Positions 32,472 to 41,681 of a DNA stretch of 44,924 nucleotides are shown here, one piece after another (the first letter of the stretch is position 1; each line of letters starts with the position of its first letter). Position numbers and translations under genes: made by a program. The stretch is taken from positions 1-44,924 of the forward strand of contig JACDGM010000027.1 of assembly GCA_013815325.1 (NCBI GenBank), read 5' to 3'. Source of the DNA: Chthoniobacterales bacterium. Lineage in GTDB: Bacteria > Verrucomicrobiota > Verrucomicrobiia > Chthoniobacterales > UBA10450. The notes below the pieces were generated by a model, which was given only the letters and a program-made list of their open reading frames with translations, was not told the DNA's origin and did no database searches.

Positions 32472-33521
32472 ATGGCTGACGTTTGGCTCGATTTCCCTAG
32501 CGGCTCCCCCGGCCTCTACGGCACCAACACCGCGCTCATGAGCAACGGCGTCTATTCGGTTGTCGGGATCGAGCTACAAGAGGACCCCGACCCGAACGTC
32601 ACGGGCATCGTCATTCGCATCGGCGCCGGTTCGCAGGACTCCACCGACTTGCGCAAAATTCTGCCGACGACGCAGGATAAAGTGGGCGTGGCCTTCCGGC
32701 TATGGCAGAACAGTTTGGATCAGCAGGGATGGGGACTGTGCTTCAATAAAAATGACGCCAGTAGGCAAATCTCCATCACGTCGAATTCGTCAGGGCAGCT
32801 TATCGTCAAGCAGGGATCGCCTCGCAGCGGAACCGTGCTCGCGACTTCCCCGCTCAATACGATCGTCGCGAACGCATGGCAGAATATCGAATTTATGTGC
32901 GAGAGTTTCGCCACTGGGGGCACCGTGCGCGTGCAAGTCGAGGGCATCCCTGTGGACGAATTGACCCTTGACGGCGTGGCGACCGGCGGGCCTTATTCAC
33001 AGGTCGAATACACGCACACTGGGAATTTTAGCGGCGCGTTGGCATGGGTGAAGGATTTGCGCATTTGGGATGGCTCGGGCGGATGGGGTACGGGTTTTCC
33101 CGGCACAACCCAAGTCGTCGATTTGGGTCCGACCGGCGACGTTTCGACCGGATGGAGCCGCACCGGAGGTGCGTCCGACGCCGGGATACTCGACAACACC
33201 CCGCCCGTCGATACGCAGTTTATTTCGGCCGACAATCCGCCGCCTGCTCCGTCGATCGTTACGTTGGCGGACCTCCCGATTAACGTGACCAGTGTACGGT
33301 CGGTAATGCCGATCCTGCGCGGCAAGAAATCGGACGGCGGGGACGGCAATATCCAAATGTCGCTGATCAACGGTGGGAACAATGCTTACGGCGCTGATCG
33401 TCCGATGACGACCGCCTTCACCTATTGGTGGGATATCATGCATCTCGACCCCGCTACAGGCAATCAATACACGCCGGCCGGCCTCGATACCACGACACTA
33501 CAATTCAATCGGACGATTTAG
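32472..33521 (+). CDS. Tail protein with lectin-like beta-sandwich domain, 349 aa
   Basis: 349 residues from ATG 32472 with GGAG seven bases upstream; the longer frame from 32406 overlaps the gp10 gene and is rejected. The first 200 residues look like a concanavalin/LamG beta sandwich (GVAFRLWQNSLDQQGWGLCFNK, ANAWQNIEFMCESFATGGTVRVQVEGIPV, LAWVKDLRIWDGSGG). It lies between the two gp10-like parts, so it is probably a tail or receptor-contact protein. Confidence 0.75.
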   Translation: MADVWLDFPSGSPGLYGTNTALMSNGVYSVVGIELQEDPDPNVTGIVIRIGAGSQDSTDLRKILPTTQDKVGVAFRLWQNSLDQQGWGLCFNKNDASRQISITSNSSGQLIVKQGSPRSGTVLATSPLNTIVANAWQNIEFMCESFATGGTVRVQVEGIPVDELTLDGVATGGPYSQVEYTHTGNFSGALAWVKDLRIWDGSGGWGTGFPGTTQVVDLGPTGDVSTGWSRTGGASDAGILDNTPPVDTQFISADNPPPAPSIVTLADLPINVTSVRSVMPILRGKKSDGGDGNIQMSLINGGNNAYGADRPMTTAFTYWWDIMHLDPATGNQYTPAGLDTTTLQFNRTI

Positions 33522-33523
33522 TC

Positions 33524-34366
33524 GTGACCGTGCAAGTGACGCAGGGCCGCGTCTATATGACGGGCTCCGTGAGGGCCGGCGACACGGAGATTTCGCAAGG
33601 ACGCATTTATACGCAGATCAATTACCCGGCCGATTTTGCAAGGGCAGCGCAGGCACGGATAATCGCCGACGCGAAAAAAGAGGTAATCCCGGAAATTTCA
33701 CAAAGCCGCGTCTATGCACACGTCAAAGGCCGCGTGGCTGATCCCAAGCTGCGTGTATGGACCTTCACGCTAGACGGGCACGATTTCTTCGTGTTACGGC
33801 TCGGCGACGGGGAGACGCTGCTTTACGACATCTATTCGGAACAATGGGTCGAATGGGATAGCCAAGGCAGCGGCGCGTGGCGTCCAAATATCGGCATGAC
33901 GTGGATCGGTGCTGCGGCGCTCGCGGACACGCTAGGGTCGTCGGTAGTGGCCGGGGACGACACGTTCGGCCTGCTATGGTTCCTCGATCCCGAGCAGCCC
34001 TATGACGACGCCCCGAACCCTGGCCGGTCGGTGCAGCAAATCGAATTCGAGCGGATTGTCACCGGACAGGTGTTCGCGAGTGGCCGTCAATATTTGCCGT
34101 GCTATGCGATTTTCCTCGATGGGGATAATTACGGCATCACCGTTGACGATTTTACGCCGCTGATCACGTTGGAGTATTCCGATGATCAAGGCCGCACTTT
34201 CGTCTCGGCCGAGAGCCTTGGCCTTGAGACCGATATCACGGTGAATAATCCCTATACGTGGAATTCGCTCGGGCAGATTTCGTCGCCGGGGCGCATGTTC
34301 CGCGTCCGGGATAACGGCGTACTGACACGGATCGACAGCATGGAAATGAACGACAATGGCGGGTAA
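33524..34366 (+). CDS. Tail protein, gp10 C-terminal-like, 280 aa
   Basis: 280 residues from GTG 33524, two bases after the previous stop; the SD is weak. Three T/S-Q-x-R-V/I-Y repeats open the protein (VTQGRVYM, ISQGRIYT, ISQSRVYA). The rest (FTLDGHDFFVLRLGDGETLLYD, IYSEQWVEWDSQG, SSVVAGDDTFGLLWFLDP, YTWNSLGQISSPGRMFRVRD) matches the C-terminal part of gp10-like stabilisation proteins of other podoviruses. The hub protein seems divided over two genes. Confidence 0.75.
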   Translation: MTVQVTQGRVYMTGSVRAGDTEISQGRIYTQINYPADFARAAQARIIADAKKEVIPEISQSRVYAHVKGRVADPKLRVWTFTLDGHDFFVLRLGDGETLLYDIYSEQWVEWDSQGSGAWRPNIGMTWIGAAALADTLGSSVVAGDDTFGLLWFLDPEQPYDDAPNPGRSVQQIEFERIVTGQVFASGRQYLPCYAIFLDGDNYGITVDDFTPLITLEYSDDQGRTFVSAESLGLETDITVNNPYTWNSLGQISSPGRMFRVRDNGVLTRIDSMEMNDNGG

Positions 34367-35159
34367 TCTGCAACCTCTGTTCAGCAATCAGGCAATTGTT
34401 GACGTGCGGGGGCAGCCCACCGAGTATTTCATTCGGTGGGCGCAGCAGCGGCAAATCGACATCGGCGCCGGGATCACCGCCGAGCAAGCGCAACAGCTTA
34501 TCGATGATTTTGCGGCGGCGCGAGACATCATCGCTGGCGTCGCGCTTCACGGCGGCGGGAATTTGTCGTCCGACATCACGATTGATCATGCCGATTCGCT
34601 CGTCACGCCCGGCACCTATGGCGACGCTACGCACGTCGCGCAATTCGTCGTCGATCAGCAAGGGCATATCCAGGGCGTCGTCGAGGTGGCAATTTCTGGT
34701 GGCGGGGGAGGTGGCGGGCCGAGCGGACCCTATCGCTACTGGAAATGGAATAATATCATCCACGGCGCGGACGGCTCTTCGCTGTCGCGAGCGGAATTCC
34801 TCACGCCCGCCGCCGTCGCCATCGCAAACCCGACACCGAACAGCAATTACAACAGCTATCCGGCGAGCAATTTGTTCGACGGCAATCCGGGCACACTTTG
34901 GTCCACTTATGGCGGGCAGGCTGACGGCGACGGCGTTTCGGTGTCCTTCGATTTCGGCGTGCCGGTGACGATCGGCAGCATCAACCTCGATCCTCGCAAT
35001 GACGGCTATCCGAACCAAACACCGATCGAAATGCAATGGCTTTGCTCGACTGATGGGCTCGTGTGGTTGATGGTTTGCACGATCCAGATTTGGCCGGACA
35101 TGACCACCACGCCTTTCGTGACCGGCAGCACCTTGAATGTGCCCGTTCTAGCGACTTGA
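34356..35159 (+). CDS. Receptor-binding / tail spike candidate with F5/8C-like domain
   Basis: 267 residues, overlapping the previous gene by 11 bases. The N-terminal part (LQPLFSNQAIVDVRGQPTEYFIRWAQQRQIDI) is a common tail-fibre start. After a Gly run comes a discoidin (F5/8 type C)-like domain: YPASNLFDGNPGTLWSTYGG, VSVSFDFGVPVTIGSINLDPR, IEMQWLCSTDGLVW. Such domains bind sugars, so it likely contacts the host surface. Confidence 0.75.
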   Translation: MAGNLQPLFSNQAIVDVRGQPTEYFIRWAQQRQIDIGAGITAEQAQQLIDDFAAARDIIAGVALHGGGNLSSDITIDHADSLVTPGTYGDATHVAQFVVDQQGHIQGVVEVAISGGGGGGGPSGPYRYWKWNNIIHGADGSSLSRAEFLTPAAVAIANPTPNSNYNSYPASNLFDGNPGTLWSTYGGQADGDGVSVSFDFGVPVTIGSINLDPRNDGYPNQTPIEMQWLCSTDGLVWLMVCTIQIWPDMTTTPFVTGSTLNVPVLAT

Positions 35160-35265
35160 CCGGGCACGCCCGAGCGCGCATAAGGTTCCCGCCTCCCCGC
35201 CATCGTGCGCTGATCAGACATAGGACCACCGGGGGCTGCGGGTCCGCTCTGAAGCGAAAGCGCGC

Positions 35266-35673
35266 ATGTCCGACCAAGCCATCATCAACGCCATTAACAC
35301 CAGCCCGCTCAATCGCGGACTGTCGGGTGCTGATTGGCTGGCGCACGGTGGCAACGTGCCGATCGTCATGGGCGACGACATCGCGCTCTTCGACGACGAA
35401 GGCGACTGCAATTATCAGGTGCATTTCCTGTTCGTCTCGCGCGGCCGAAAGGCCATCGCCGCAGCGAAGGAAGCCTTTCGTCAAATGTTCGAAAAGTATG
35501 GCGCGGATTTGATTTTCGGGCTCGTGCCGAATTTCCGCCGCGACGTGAAAATGCTGGCGCGTTGGGTCGGCGGCAAATTGGTGGGCGTGCGTGAAACGCC
35601 TGAAGGACCGTGCGAGCTTTTCGTGCTGTCTAAAGAAATGTGGAGTACTCATGTGTGCCCGGCGTGTCAATAG
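35266..35673 (+). CDS. GNAT-fold-like phage protein, 135 aa
   Basis: 135 residues. VPIVMGDDIALFDDEGDCNYQVHFLFVSRGRKAIAAAKEAFRQMF and the following LIFGLVPNFRRDVKMLARWVGGKLVG resemble the small acyltransferase-like (GNAT/DUF2824 type) proteins of podovirus tail regions. Whether it transfers an acyl group is unknown. The 106-bp gap before it holds a short GGACC/GGGTCC hairpin and only a weak SD. Its stop overlaps the SD of the next gene. Confidence 0.65.
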   Translation: MSDQAIINAINTSPLNRGLSGADWLAHGGNVPIVMGDDIALFDDEGDCNYQVHFLFVSRGRKAIAAAKEAFRQMFEKYGADLIFGLVPNFRRDVKMLARWVGGKLVGVRETPEGPCELFVLSKEMWSTHVCPACQ

Positions 35674-35682
35674 GAGGTCGTT

Positions 35683-36396
35683 ATCTCTTTTCTCAAACCA
35701 AAGCCCGCAACGTCCTCGTCGGAGAACGTCAATAACGGGCTGATCACGTCCACCTATGGCGGGCAAGCGAACACCGGCGTCGCCGCGAACAATTACATGG
35801 CGAGCCTGTTGGGTATCCCAGGCAGCACCGTGGGTGCGGTCGGCAACGCAGCGAACGGCGTGGCGACGGCGGGAGGCGCTAACCCCGGATATAGCCAGTA
35901 TCTGCAAAATGCCGGATATGCGCCCGCAATGCGGCAGCTTTCGCAGAGCGTCACCGGCCAGGGGGCAGCGGCGGGCCTCCTGAATTCCGGCACCACGGCG
36001 AGGGCGCTACAGTCGCGCGGCGCCGATTTGAACCAAGGCTTTTTCAACAATTATCTGCAAAACGTCAATACCGTCGCAGGCAACGGATTGCAGGCCGGTG
36101 GCCTCATTGCGAACACCGGGCAGAAATCCACGAGCACCGGCGGCTCGCCGAGCACGGTGGGCTCGATCGCGTCCACGGTCGGCGGTATCGCGTCGATTTT
36201 CTCCGATCGCCGCCTGAAGACGGCAATTCGCAAGGTCGGTGAATTTGCGGACGGCTTGGGAATTTACACCTATCGGTATGTCGGCCAGAAAAATCGCCTT
36301 CGCGGTGTCATGGCTGACGAGGTGGCGAAGATGCGGCCGTGGGCGCTCGGACGCACTGTGGCAGGATATATGACCGTAAATTACGGGGCACTGTAA
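35683..36396 (+). CDS. Tail/virion protein with S74-like C-terminal domain; probable ATC start
   Basis: 237 residues if translated from ATC 35683. That codon lies five bases after a perfect AGGAGG (35672-35677), and the reading SFLKPKPATSSSENV resembles the usual MSFLKPK start of related virion proteins. The first ATG (35797) has no SD. The middle is Gly/Ala/Ser rich. The C-terminal 64 residues (SDRRLKTAIRKVGEFADGLGIYTYRY, RGVMADEVAKM, VNYGAL) match the peptidase S74 intramolecular chaperone region, with Ser174-Asp as the usual cleavage site. A role in tail or ejection assembly is inferred. Confidence 0.75.
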   Translation: MSFLKPKPATSSSENVNNGLITSTYGGQANTGVAANNYMASLLGIPGSTVGAVGNAANGVATAGGANPGYSQYLQNAGYAPAMRQLSQSVTGQGAAAGLLNSGTTARALQSRGADLNQGFFNNYLQNVNTVAGNGLQAGGLIANTGQKSTSTGGSPSTVGSIASTVGGIASIFSDRRLKTAIRKVGEFADGLGIYTYRYVGQKNRLRGVMADEVAKMRPWALGRTVAGYMTVNYGAL

Positions 36397-36397
36397 A

Positions 36398-37912
36398 ATG
36401 GCGATCAATTTCCTTCAGGCGCTCATGTCGCCCGGTCCCGGCTTGAACGGCAGCGATGTCAGCGCGCCGGGTGCCAATCCGTCGCCTTATGCCAGTGCGC
36501 CGGTTGCGTCCCCGCAGGCACCGCAGAATTTGCTTGAGGGTATTCCAGGCTACGGAGATACGCCGCCGCCGCCGAACGCGATGCAAAATCTCAACATGCA
36601 ACCGGGAGTGACGCCAAATGCCGCACCTCAACCCGACTCTGCCGCGCCGGCCGCACCTCGCGCACGTCGTTCAATTCTCGACACGGTGGGGCGATTGGCG
36701 GACGTTTTCGCAAAAGTCGGTGGCGCTGAAGCCCTGTATCAGCCGACCTTGGACCGGCGCGAGGACCGCGCGCTCGCGCTTGGCGATCATGCGCGGACGG
36801 TTGACCTCGACAAGCTCAAACTCGCGACGGCGCAAAATACGCTCGACGACGCCGGCCGGGCGCGCATCACTCAAGCCGTTCGAGGCACGCAAGCGTTGCT
36901 CGCGGCAAATCCGAGCGCGGACATCACGAAAATTTTCCCGTTGTTCGCGGCTCGTGCTGGCGTCCCGGCGGACCAAGCGGCGGCGCTAGCCGGTCAAATT
37001 GCCGCAAATCCGGGGATGCTCGACGGGCTGGCCGGGTTTGACGATAGTGGCGACAAATACAGCGGTTCGGTCGTTTACGGCAGAGACGCCAACGGCAACG
37101 TTGTCGCCTACCAGCCCAATTTGAAGGGGGGCAAGGCACGTACAGTCCTGCCCGATGGCGTCACTGCCGCCGATCGTGCGCTTGTCGTCAATAACGGCGG
37201 CGAAACGAACATTGTCGATCCGCGCACGGGTCAGCCGCTCAACACGATCGGGAACACCGCCAAGCCCGACACTGCGGCGAATAATCAGACGCGGCGGGAC
37301 ATCGCAGCCGGAAACAACCGGACGGCGGTGACGATTGCCGGGATGCCAGCGCGCGCCAAGCCGACAACAGCCGACAAACCGAAAGGCGATGCAGCGACGG
37401 CTGGCCGCGCCAAGCAGGCAACGGATTTGCTCGACGAATTGGATCGGACCTATACCTCACTCGATAAAGTAGGCGCGGCGATCAAGCCCGGCGCTAGCAT
37501 TGTCAATAATGTGATTGCCCGTGTGCGTTCGTCGGGTGCGGGGCAATTCGTCGAGGGTGCCGTTGGTACGAAAGCGCAGACATATCGTGATCGTATCAAT
37601 TCCATTCGGCCGGCGCTCATGCAATCGCTTGCCAAAGCCACCGGGATGACCGGCAAGCAGCTTGATTCGAACGCGGACGTGAAGCTGTTTATGCAGACCG
37701 TTACTGACCCGACAAAATCGCTCACGGCCAACCGACAGGCGATTTCCGGGCTACGCCGTTTTCTTGCGGAAAATACTGCATCCGGGAGGCCAGCCCCCAC
37801 GCCAGCCCCCGCGCGCGGAACGCGAGCATTGCCGCCGCGTATTCAGCGTTCCGGGGGCGCTCCCGCTCCCAAGCGCGTTGCGGTCGGCAAGCCTACTGTC
37901 TCGAATTGGTAA
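36398..37912 (+). CDS. Internal virion / ejection protein candidate, 504 aa
   Basis: 504 residues, starting one base after the previous stop. The N-terminal 90 residues are Pro/Ala rich. A helical region follows (LDTVGRLADVFAKVGGAEALYQPTLDRREDRALALGDH...), then Gly/Asn-rich linkers and a helical C-terminal third (TDLLDELDRTYTSLDKVGAAIKPG...RINSIRPALMQSLAKATG). Size, composition and position before the large peptidase-bearing protein fit an ejection protein, as for P22 gp20/gp16. No specific family is recognised. Confidence 0.68.
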   Translation: MAINFLQALMSPGPGLNGSDVSAPGANPSPYASAPVASPQAPQNLLEGIPGYGDTPPPPNAMQNLNMQPGVTPNAAPQPDSAAPAAPRARRSILDTVGRLADVFAKVGGAEALYQPTLDRREDRALALGDHARTVDLDKLKLATAQNTLDDAGRARITQAVRGTQALLAANPSADITKIFPLFAARAGVPADQAAALAGQIAANPGMLDGLAGFDDSGDKYSGSVVYGRDANGNVVAYQPNLKGGKARTVLPDGVTAADRALVVNNGGETNIVDPRTGQPLNTIGNTAKPDTAANNQTRRDIAAGNNRTAVTIAGMPARAKPTTADKPKGDAATAGRAKQATDLLDELDRTYTSLDKVGAAIKPGASIVNNVIARVRSSGAGQFVEGAVGTKAQTYRDRINSIRPALMQSLAKATGMTGKQLDSNADVKLFMQTVTDPTKSLTANRQAISGLRRFLAENTASGRPAPTPAPARGTRALPPRIQRSGGAPAPKRVAVGKPTVSNW

Positions 37913-37918
37913 CAAGCC

Positions 37919-40768
37919 ATGCCCCGGAATATCACGATCACGCTCGCGGACGGTTCGCAGCACACCTATGCCAACGCGCCCGACAATGTGACGCCGGCGG
38001 CGGTGACTGCGCGTGCCATGAAGGAATTCGGGCAGTCGGTTACGAACCTCGACGGAGGGAAGAGGCCCACGGCTCGCGCACCCGCTGCACCGGCCGGTCC
38101 GCCGAGCGTCCGCAACGGCTTCGGCTTGGGCGCTCCCCCGGCGGCAAAAGGCACGCCCGAGCGTGCGGCTTACGATACGGAATATAACAAGCGGTTCAAC
38201 GCAGCTTATGTGAAAGCGCATCCACCAAGTCGGGATGCGCGGTTACAGCAAGCAGGACGAAGCCTTTCACAAAATAATTCCAGCGGTTCGGGCATGGGGG
38301 ACGCATTAGTAGGAGGAATCCGCTCCTTTCCCGGCGTGAATTATCTGGCGGCTGCGGCGCAATATGCGATCCCTACCGGCGCCAGGATTCCGGGTACGGA
38401 TATTTCCGGCACTCCGAAAGGAACAAGCTACGGGGACATCCTGAGGGTCATCAATGCGCGCACGGCGGCGGACCAGGACAAGTCGCTTGTCGGCAATGTT
38501 ACAGGGCAGGTGATAAGCGGTTTGGGGGCAGGCAAACTAGCCTCGATGGGAGTAACACGCTTGGCGGCATCGGCAGCGCCCCGAGCCGCACAGGTAGGGA
38601 ATATCCTGCAAAAACTGATAACGCCGGTTGAAGCGAAAGGTTTGGCTTTCGGAACGCGAGCAGCTAACGCAGGTAGAGCCGCGCTTGCGGGAGGTGCGGG
38701 GGGTGCCGCAGCCGCCAACAGTCGCGGGGATAATGTGGTCACTGGCGCGGCGGTAGGTGCCGTTGCTGCACCCGTTCTTGGCGTTGCGGGTAACGCGGTC
38801 AACAAACTCCTGCTTCAGCCTGTGGCAACTGCATTGCGGCTTCCCTCTGCCGCTGCGATTTTGCGTAAATATGTCGGCACAACCGCTGAAGAAATTCAGA
38901 CGGCGACGGCTGCGTGGAAAGCCAAAGCAGGCAATAAGGCCGAGCCTACGCTGTACGAGGTGCTCGACAGTTTGAAGGATCGTGAAAGTGTGCGGGATGC
39001 ACTGGCGAGGATGCCGGCCAGCGCGCGGGACAGTGCCGCAAGCCTTGTACGTGAACGGGGGAGGGCAATAGGCTCGGAGATGCGCAGTGTCGTGGATGAT
39101 GTCACCTTGCCTGTGCGTAACCGCGTCACGCGAAGTATGCAGGATGATTTGGCGCGTGCGCGAGGCGGCAATGTCGAGCCAGGCGACGCTGAATTAGTAT
39201 CTCGCGCCGCAAGGGACACCGTGGATACTCACACGCTTCGTCGGGCTGAAACCGACGCGATCATGGCACCGCACCGAAATGTTCCTGTCGGAACGCTCCA
39301 AGACCTTATTCCTTCCTTGCCGGGGCCGCGAGGTGTCCGGATTGAAGCGGACCCGGAAATCACTCACGCAATTCGCAGCGTCGCAGGAGGCGCAAGGGCC
39401 GCGCCGGAAAATCCGCTTTCGGTTGATCGCGTGGTTGACATGATCCAGAAATTGCGCAGCCCAAGCCCTACGATCGCCCCGCAGGTAGCGGACGATGCAA
39501 TAGAGCATTTGCAAGGCGTGCTCGGCAGGGTATCTCCCGAGGTTCGTGCGGCGGCGCAGCGAATGAACGATGCCTATGCGGGCCGGTCCCGCATGATCGA
39601 GGGTATGGTCAAGGGCGGAGATACTATGGGCCGGGGCGGCTATCAGCCCGATACAAATCAGGGTGATCTAGCCCAAAAAGTTACCAACGCTTTCGACACG
39701 CCGGAGGGGCAGGCCGGCTTGGCCTTGGGGCAATCCAATCAGCTTCAGGCGGGACTTAATACTTCCCCTAGCGCAGTTTTGCGGCTGTCGCAGGAGATTT
39801 CCGAAAATCCAGGTATGCAGGAAGCCATAACAGCAAACCTGGGAGGTCGCGGACGTGCGGGTGTACAAATTGCGGACGCCGCCGAAGCGCAAACCGAAAG
39901 TGCCCGCCGTCTTGCCGGGCTCGGCAGAGAGCAGCAAGGCTCGTCGCAAATGGATTTACCGGGCCTTGCGCGCTCGGTAATTGGCCTCCATCCCGGAGCG
40001 TTGCCTACAACGAAAATCCAAGCTCTAGGGGGCATTGCGAATTTTTTTCAGGGTATCCCTGAAGGTCGCGCCAATCAGATTGCGGAGGCACTGTTTTCGA
40101 CTAACCCGACCGCACGTATTTCAGCATTGAAAATGTTGAATAATGCAGGGGATGCAGGTCAAGCGGCGCTGCGCAAACTGCAAACCGCTTATGCGACAGG
40201 CGCGAGCGCGGCGAGCGTAGGCGCACAACCTGCCGGTTCGAACGCCCCGGCTGATCCGACCGGGCTTCCCATCCCGGACGGCGTGCCCTCAACCGATGCG
40301 GACGCGGCGGCGATCCTCACTCCGGATGCCGGCGGCGATCCCAACGCTGCCCCGGCCGACCCGAACGCTGCACCGGCCGACCCGAACGCTGCACCGATCG
40401 ATCCCAACGCTGCCCCGGCCGACCCGAACGCTGCACCGATCGATCCCAACGCTGCCCCGGCCGCGCCGGCACCGGGCGACGACCCGAATGTGCCTTACGG
40501 CCGTGCGGTGATTTCGGCACTCTTCCCCGGTGTGGAAATCACCGAAGACGTGCGCGATGCGAATTCCGACCTCGGCCGGAAAAATCCTGGCTCGGAGCAC
40601 ATTAAGACGCAAAATGCTGTGGACGTGCGACCGATCCCCGGCATGACGTTCGCGCAATTCATCGGGAAAATTAACGATGCCGGCTATCAGGTAGTGGAGG
40701 CGAAAGACGAGGTAAATCATCCGAGCGCGTGGGCGACCGGGCCTCATTGGCACGTAGTCGTCGCCTAA
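37919..40768 (+). CDS. Large ejection protein with C-terminal M15-like peptidase domain
   Basis: 949 residues. The N-terminus (ITITLADGSQHTYANAPDNVT...) is followed by Gly/Ala-rich, partly amphipathic segments and long helices. Near 806-848 are six DPNAAP(A/I) heptads. The last 90 residues form a peptidase M15-like domain: GSEHIKTQNAVDV (His894, Asp902) and GPHWHV (His943, His945), the zinc and catalytic pattern of D-Ala-D-Ala or L,D peptidases. It probably enters the periplasm during infection and opens peptidoglycan. It lacks a good SD, but starts six bases after the previous stop. Confidence 0.82.
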   Translation: MPRNITITLADGSQHTYANAPDNVTPAAVTARAMKEFGQSVTNLDGGKRPTARAPAAPAGPPSVRNGFGLGAPPAAKGTPERAAYDTEYNKRFNAAYVKAHPPSRDARLQQAGRSLSQNNSSGSGMGDALVGGIRSFPGVNYLAAAAQYAIPTGARIPGTDISGTPKGTSYGDILRVINARTAADQDKSLVGNVTGQVISGLGAGKLASMGVTRLAASAAPRAAQVGNILQKLITPVEAKGLAFGTRAANAGRAALAGGAGGAAAANSRGDNVVTGAAVGAVAAPVLGVAGNAVNKLLLQPVATALRLPSAAAILRKYVGTTAEEIQTATAAWKAKAGNKAEPTLYEVLDSLKDRESVRDALARMPASARDSAASLVRERGRAIGSEMRSVVDDVTLPVRNRVTRSMQDDLARARGGNVEPGDAELVSRAARDTVDTHTLRRAETDAIMAPHRNVPVGTLQDLIPSLPGPRGVRIEADPEITHAIRSVAGGARAAPENPLSVDRVVDMIQKLRSPSPTIAPQVADDAIEHLQGVLGRVSPEVRAAAQRMNDAYAGRSRMIEGMVKGGDTMGRGGYQPDTNQGDLAQKVTNAFDTPEGQAGLALGQSNQLQAGLNTSPSAVLRLSQEISENPGMQEAITANLGGRGRAGVQIADAAEAQTESARRLAGLGREQQGSSQMDLPGLARSVIGLHPGALPTTKIQALGGIANFFQGIPEGRANQIAEALFSTNPTARISALKMLNNAGDAGQAALRKLQTAYATGASAASVGAQPAGSNAPADPTGLPIPDGVPSTDADAAAILTPDAGGDPNAAPADPNAAPADPNAAPIDPNAAPADPNAAPIDPNAAPAAPAPGDDPNVPYGRAVISALFPGVEITEDVRDANSDLGRKNPGSEHIKTQNAVDVRPIPGMTFAQFIGKINDAGYQVVEAKDEVNHPSAWATGPHWHVVVA
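40337..40462 (+). repeat. Six 21-bp tandem repeats encoding DPNAAP(A/I)
   Basis: Units alternate between gatcccaacgctgccccggcc and variants with gacccg and gcaccgatc, giving a flexible Pro/Ala linker before the peptidase domain. In-frame unit gain or loss would only change linker length. Confidence 0.85.
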
Positions 40769-40822
40769 TGGATCGAACAAGTCCTTGTGTGCGTTGCGTA
40801 ATCTACTAAAAGGAGATACGCT

Positions 40823-41146
40823 ATGACCCCACTAACGAGAGCGGCGATGAACGAAGATATCAAGATATATATCGACCAGCGGGATACGATGGTCGAACAA
40901 AGGATCAAGCTCTGGATACTGTCATCCTTGGTGGCGCAAGTAGTCGCGCTTGCGCCGATCATCTTTTTCTTGGGGGGTATTTATCAGAACGCCAATCAGT
41001 CACTCGATTTGCTCAAAAGCCAAAAGCTCGTTTCGGAAGCCATGCTTATCCGCGTGCAGGCGATCGAGGATCGTCAGCGCGAAATGCGGGCTTGGGCGAA
41101 GACGAAGGGGTTTGTTCCTTTCACGCCCGAAATTCCAGTCAAGTAA
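40823..41146 (+). CDS. Membrane protein of the lysis region, 107 aa
   Basis: 107 residues with one clear hydrophobic segment (WILSSLVAQVVALAPIIFFLGGIY, about 31-54) between charged, helical flanks. GGAG lies seven bases before ATG 40823. It opens the lysis cluster, so it could be a holin, an antiholin or a superinfection protein. The second holin candidate is at 41678-42034. Confidence 0.7.
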   Translation: MTPLTRAAMNEDIKIYIDQRDTMVEQRIKLWILSSLVAQVVALAPIIFFLGGIYQNANQSLDLLKSQKLVSEAMLIRVQAIEDRQREMRAWAKTKGFVPFTPEIPVK

Positions 41147-41156
41147 AGGATAGCCG

Positions 41157-41681
41157 GTGGCCTACCAGCAACCCAAGAATTCCAACCTGAAGAAAGGCGG
41201 CGCTATCGCTGGCGTCATCGGCGTTGCTGCGGCGGCGATCCTGACACCTTTCCTCGGCAATTGGGAAAGTGGTGGTCCGCCAAAGCTCGTGGCCTATCGG
41301 GATATCGTCGGCGTCTGGACGCTATGCGACGGCGAAACCAAGGGTGTTCACGCCGGGATGACCGAGACGCCCCAGGGTTGCCGGCTTCGCCTCGACAAGC
41401 GGGTGGCGCAGGATTTCGCCCCCAAGGTGCTCGCCTGCACGCCGCTCCTGCGCGGTCACGATTATCAATTGGCGGCGGCGATCAGCCTGTCCTACAATAT
41501 CGGCACCGGGGCATATTGCAAATCGACCGTTGATCGTCGATTCGATAGCGGACCGCGAAATTGGGCTTCGGCCTGCGACGCTTTTCTGCTCTGGAACAAG
41601 GCGGGTGGAAAAGTCGTGCGGGGCCTCGATAACCGCCGCCGGGCCGAAAGGTCCCTTTGCCTCACGGAGCTTCCGAAATGA
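41157..41681 (+). CDS. SAR-type endolysin, GH24 lysozyme family
   Basis: 174 residues. An N-terminal weakly hydrophobic segment (GGAIAGVIGVAAAAILTPFLG, 14-34) looks like a signal-arrest-release domain. The GH24 core follows: Glu37 in NWESGG, Asp49 in AYRDIVGVWT and Thr55, the E-D-T triad of T4-type lysozymes, then CDGETKGVHAGM and LAAAISLSYNIGTGAYC. It cleaves the glycan strand of peptidoglycan after release from the membrane. GTG 41157 has AAAGGA upstream, and the stop overlaps the holin-candidate start by ATGA. Confidence 0.88.
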   Translation: MAYQQPKNSNLKKGGAIAGVIGVAAAAILTPFLGNWESGGPPKLVAYRDIVGVWTLCDGETKGVHAGMTETPQGCRLRLDKRVAQDFAPKVLACTPLLRGHDYQLAAAISLSYNIGTGAYCKSTVDRRFDSGPRNWASACDAFLLWNKAGGKVVRGLDNRRRAERSLCLTELPK

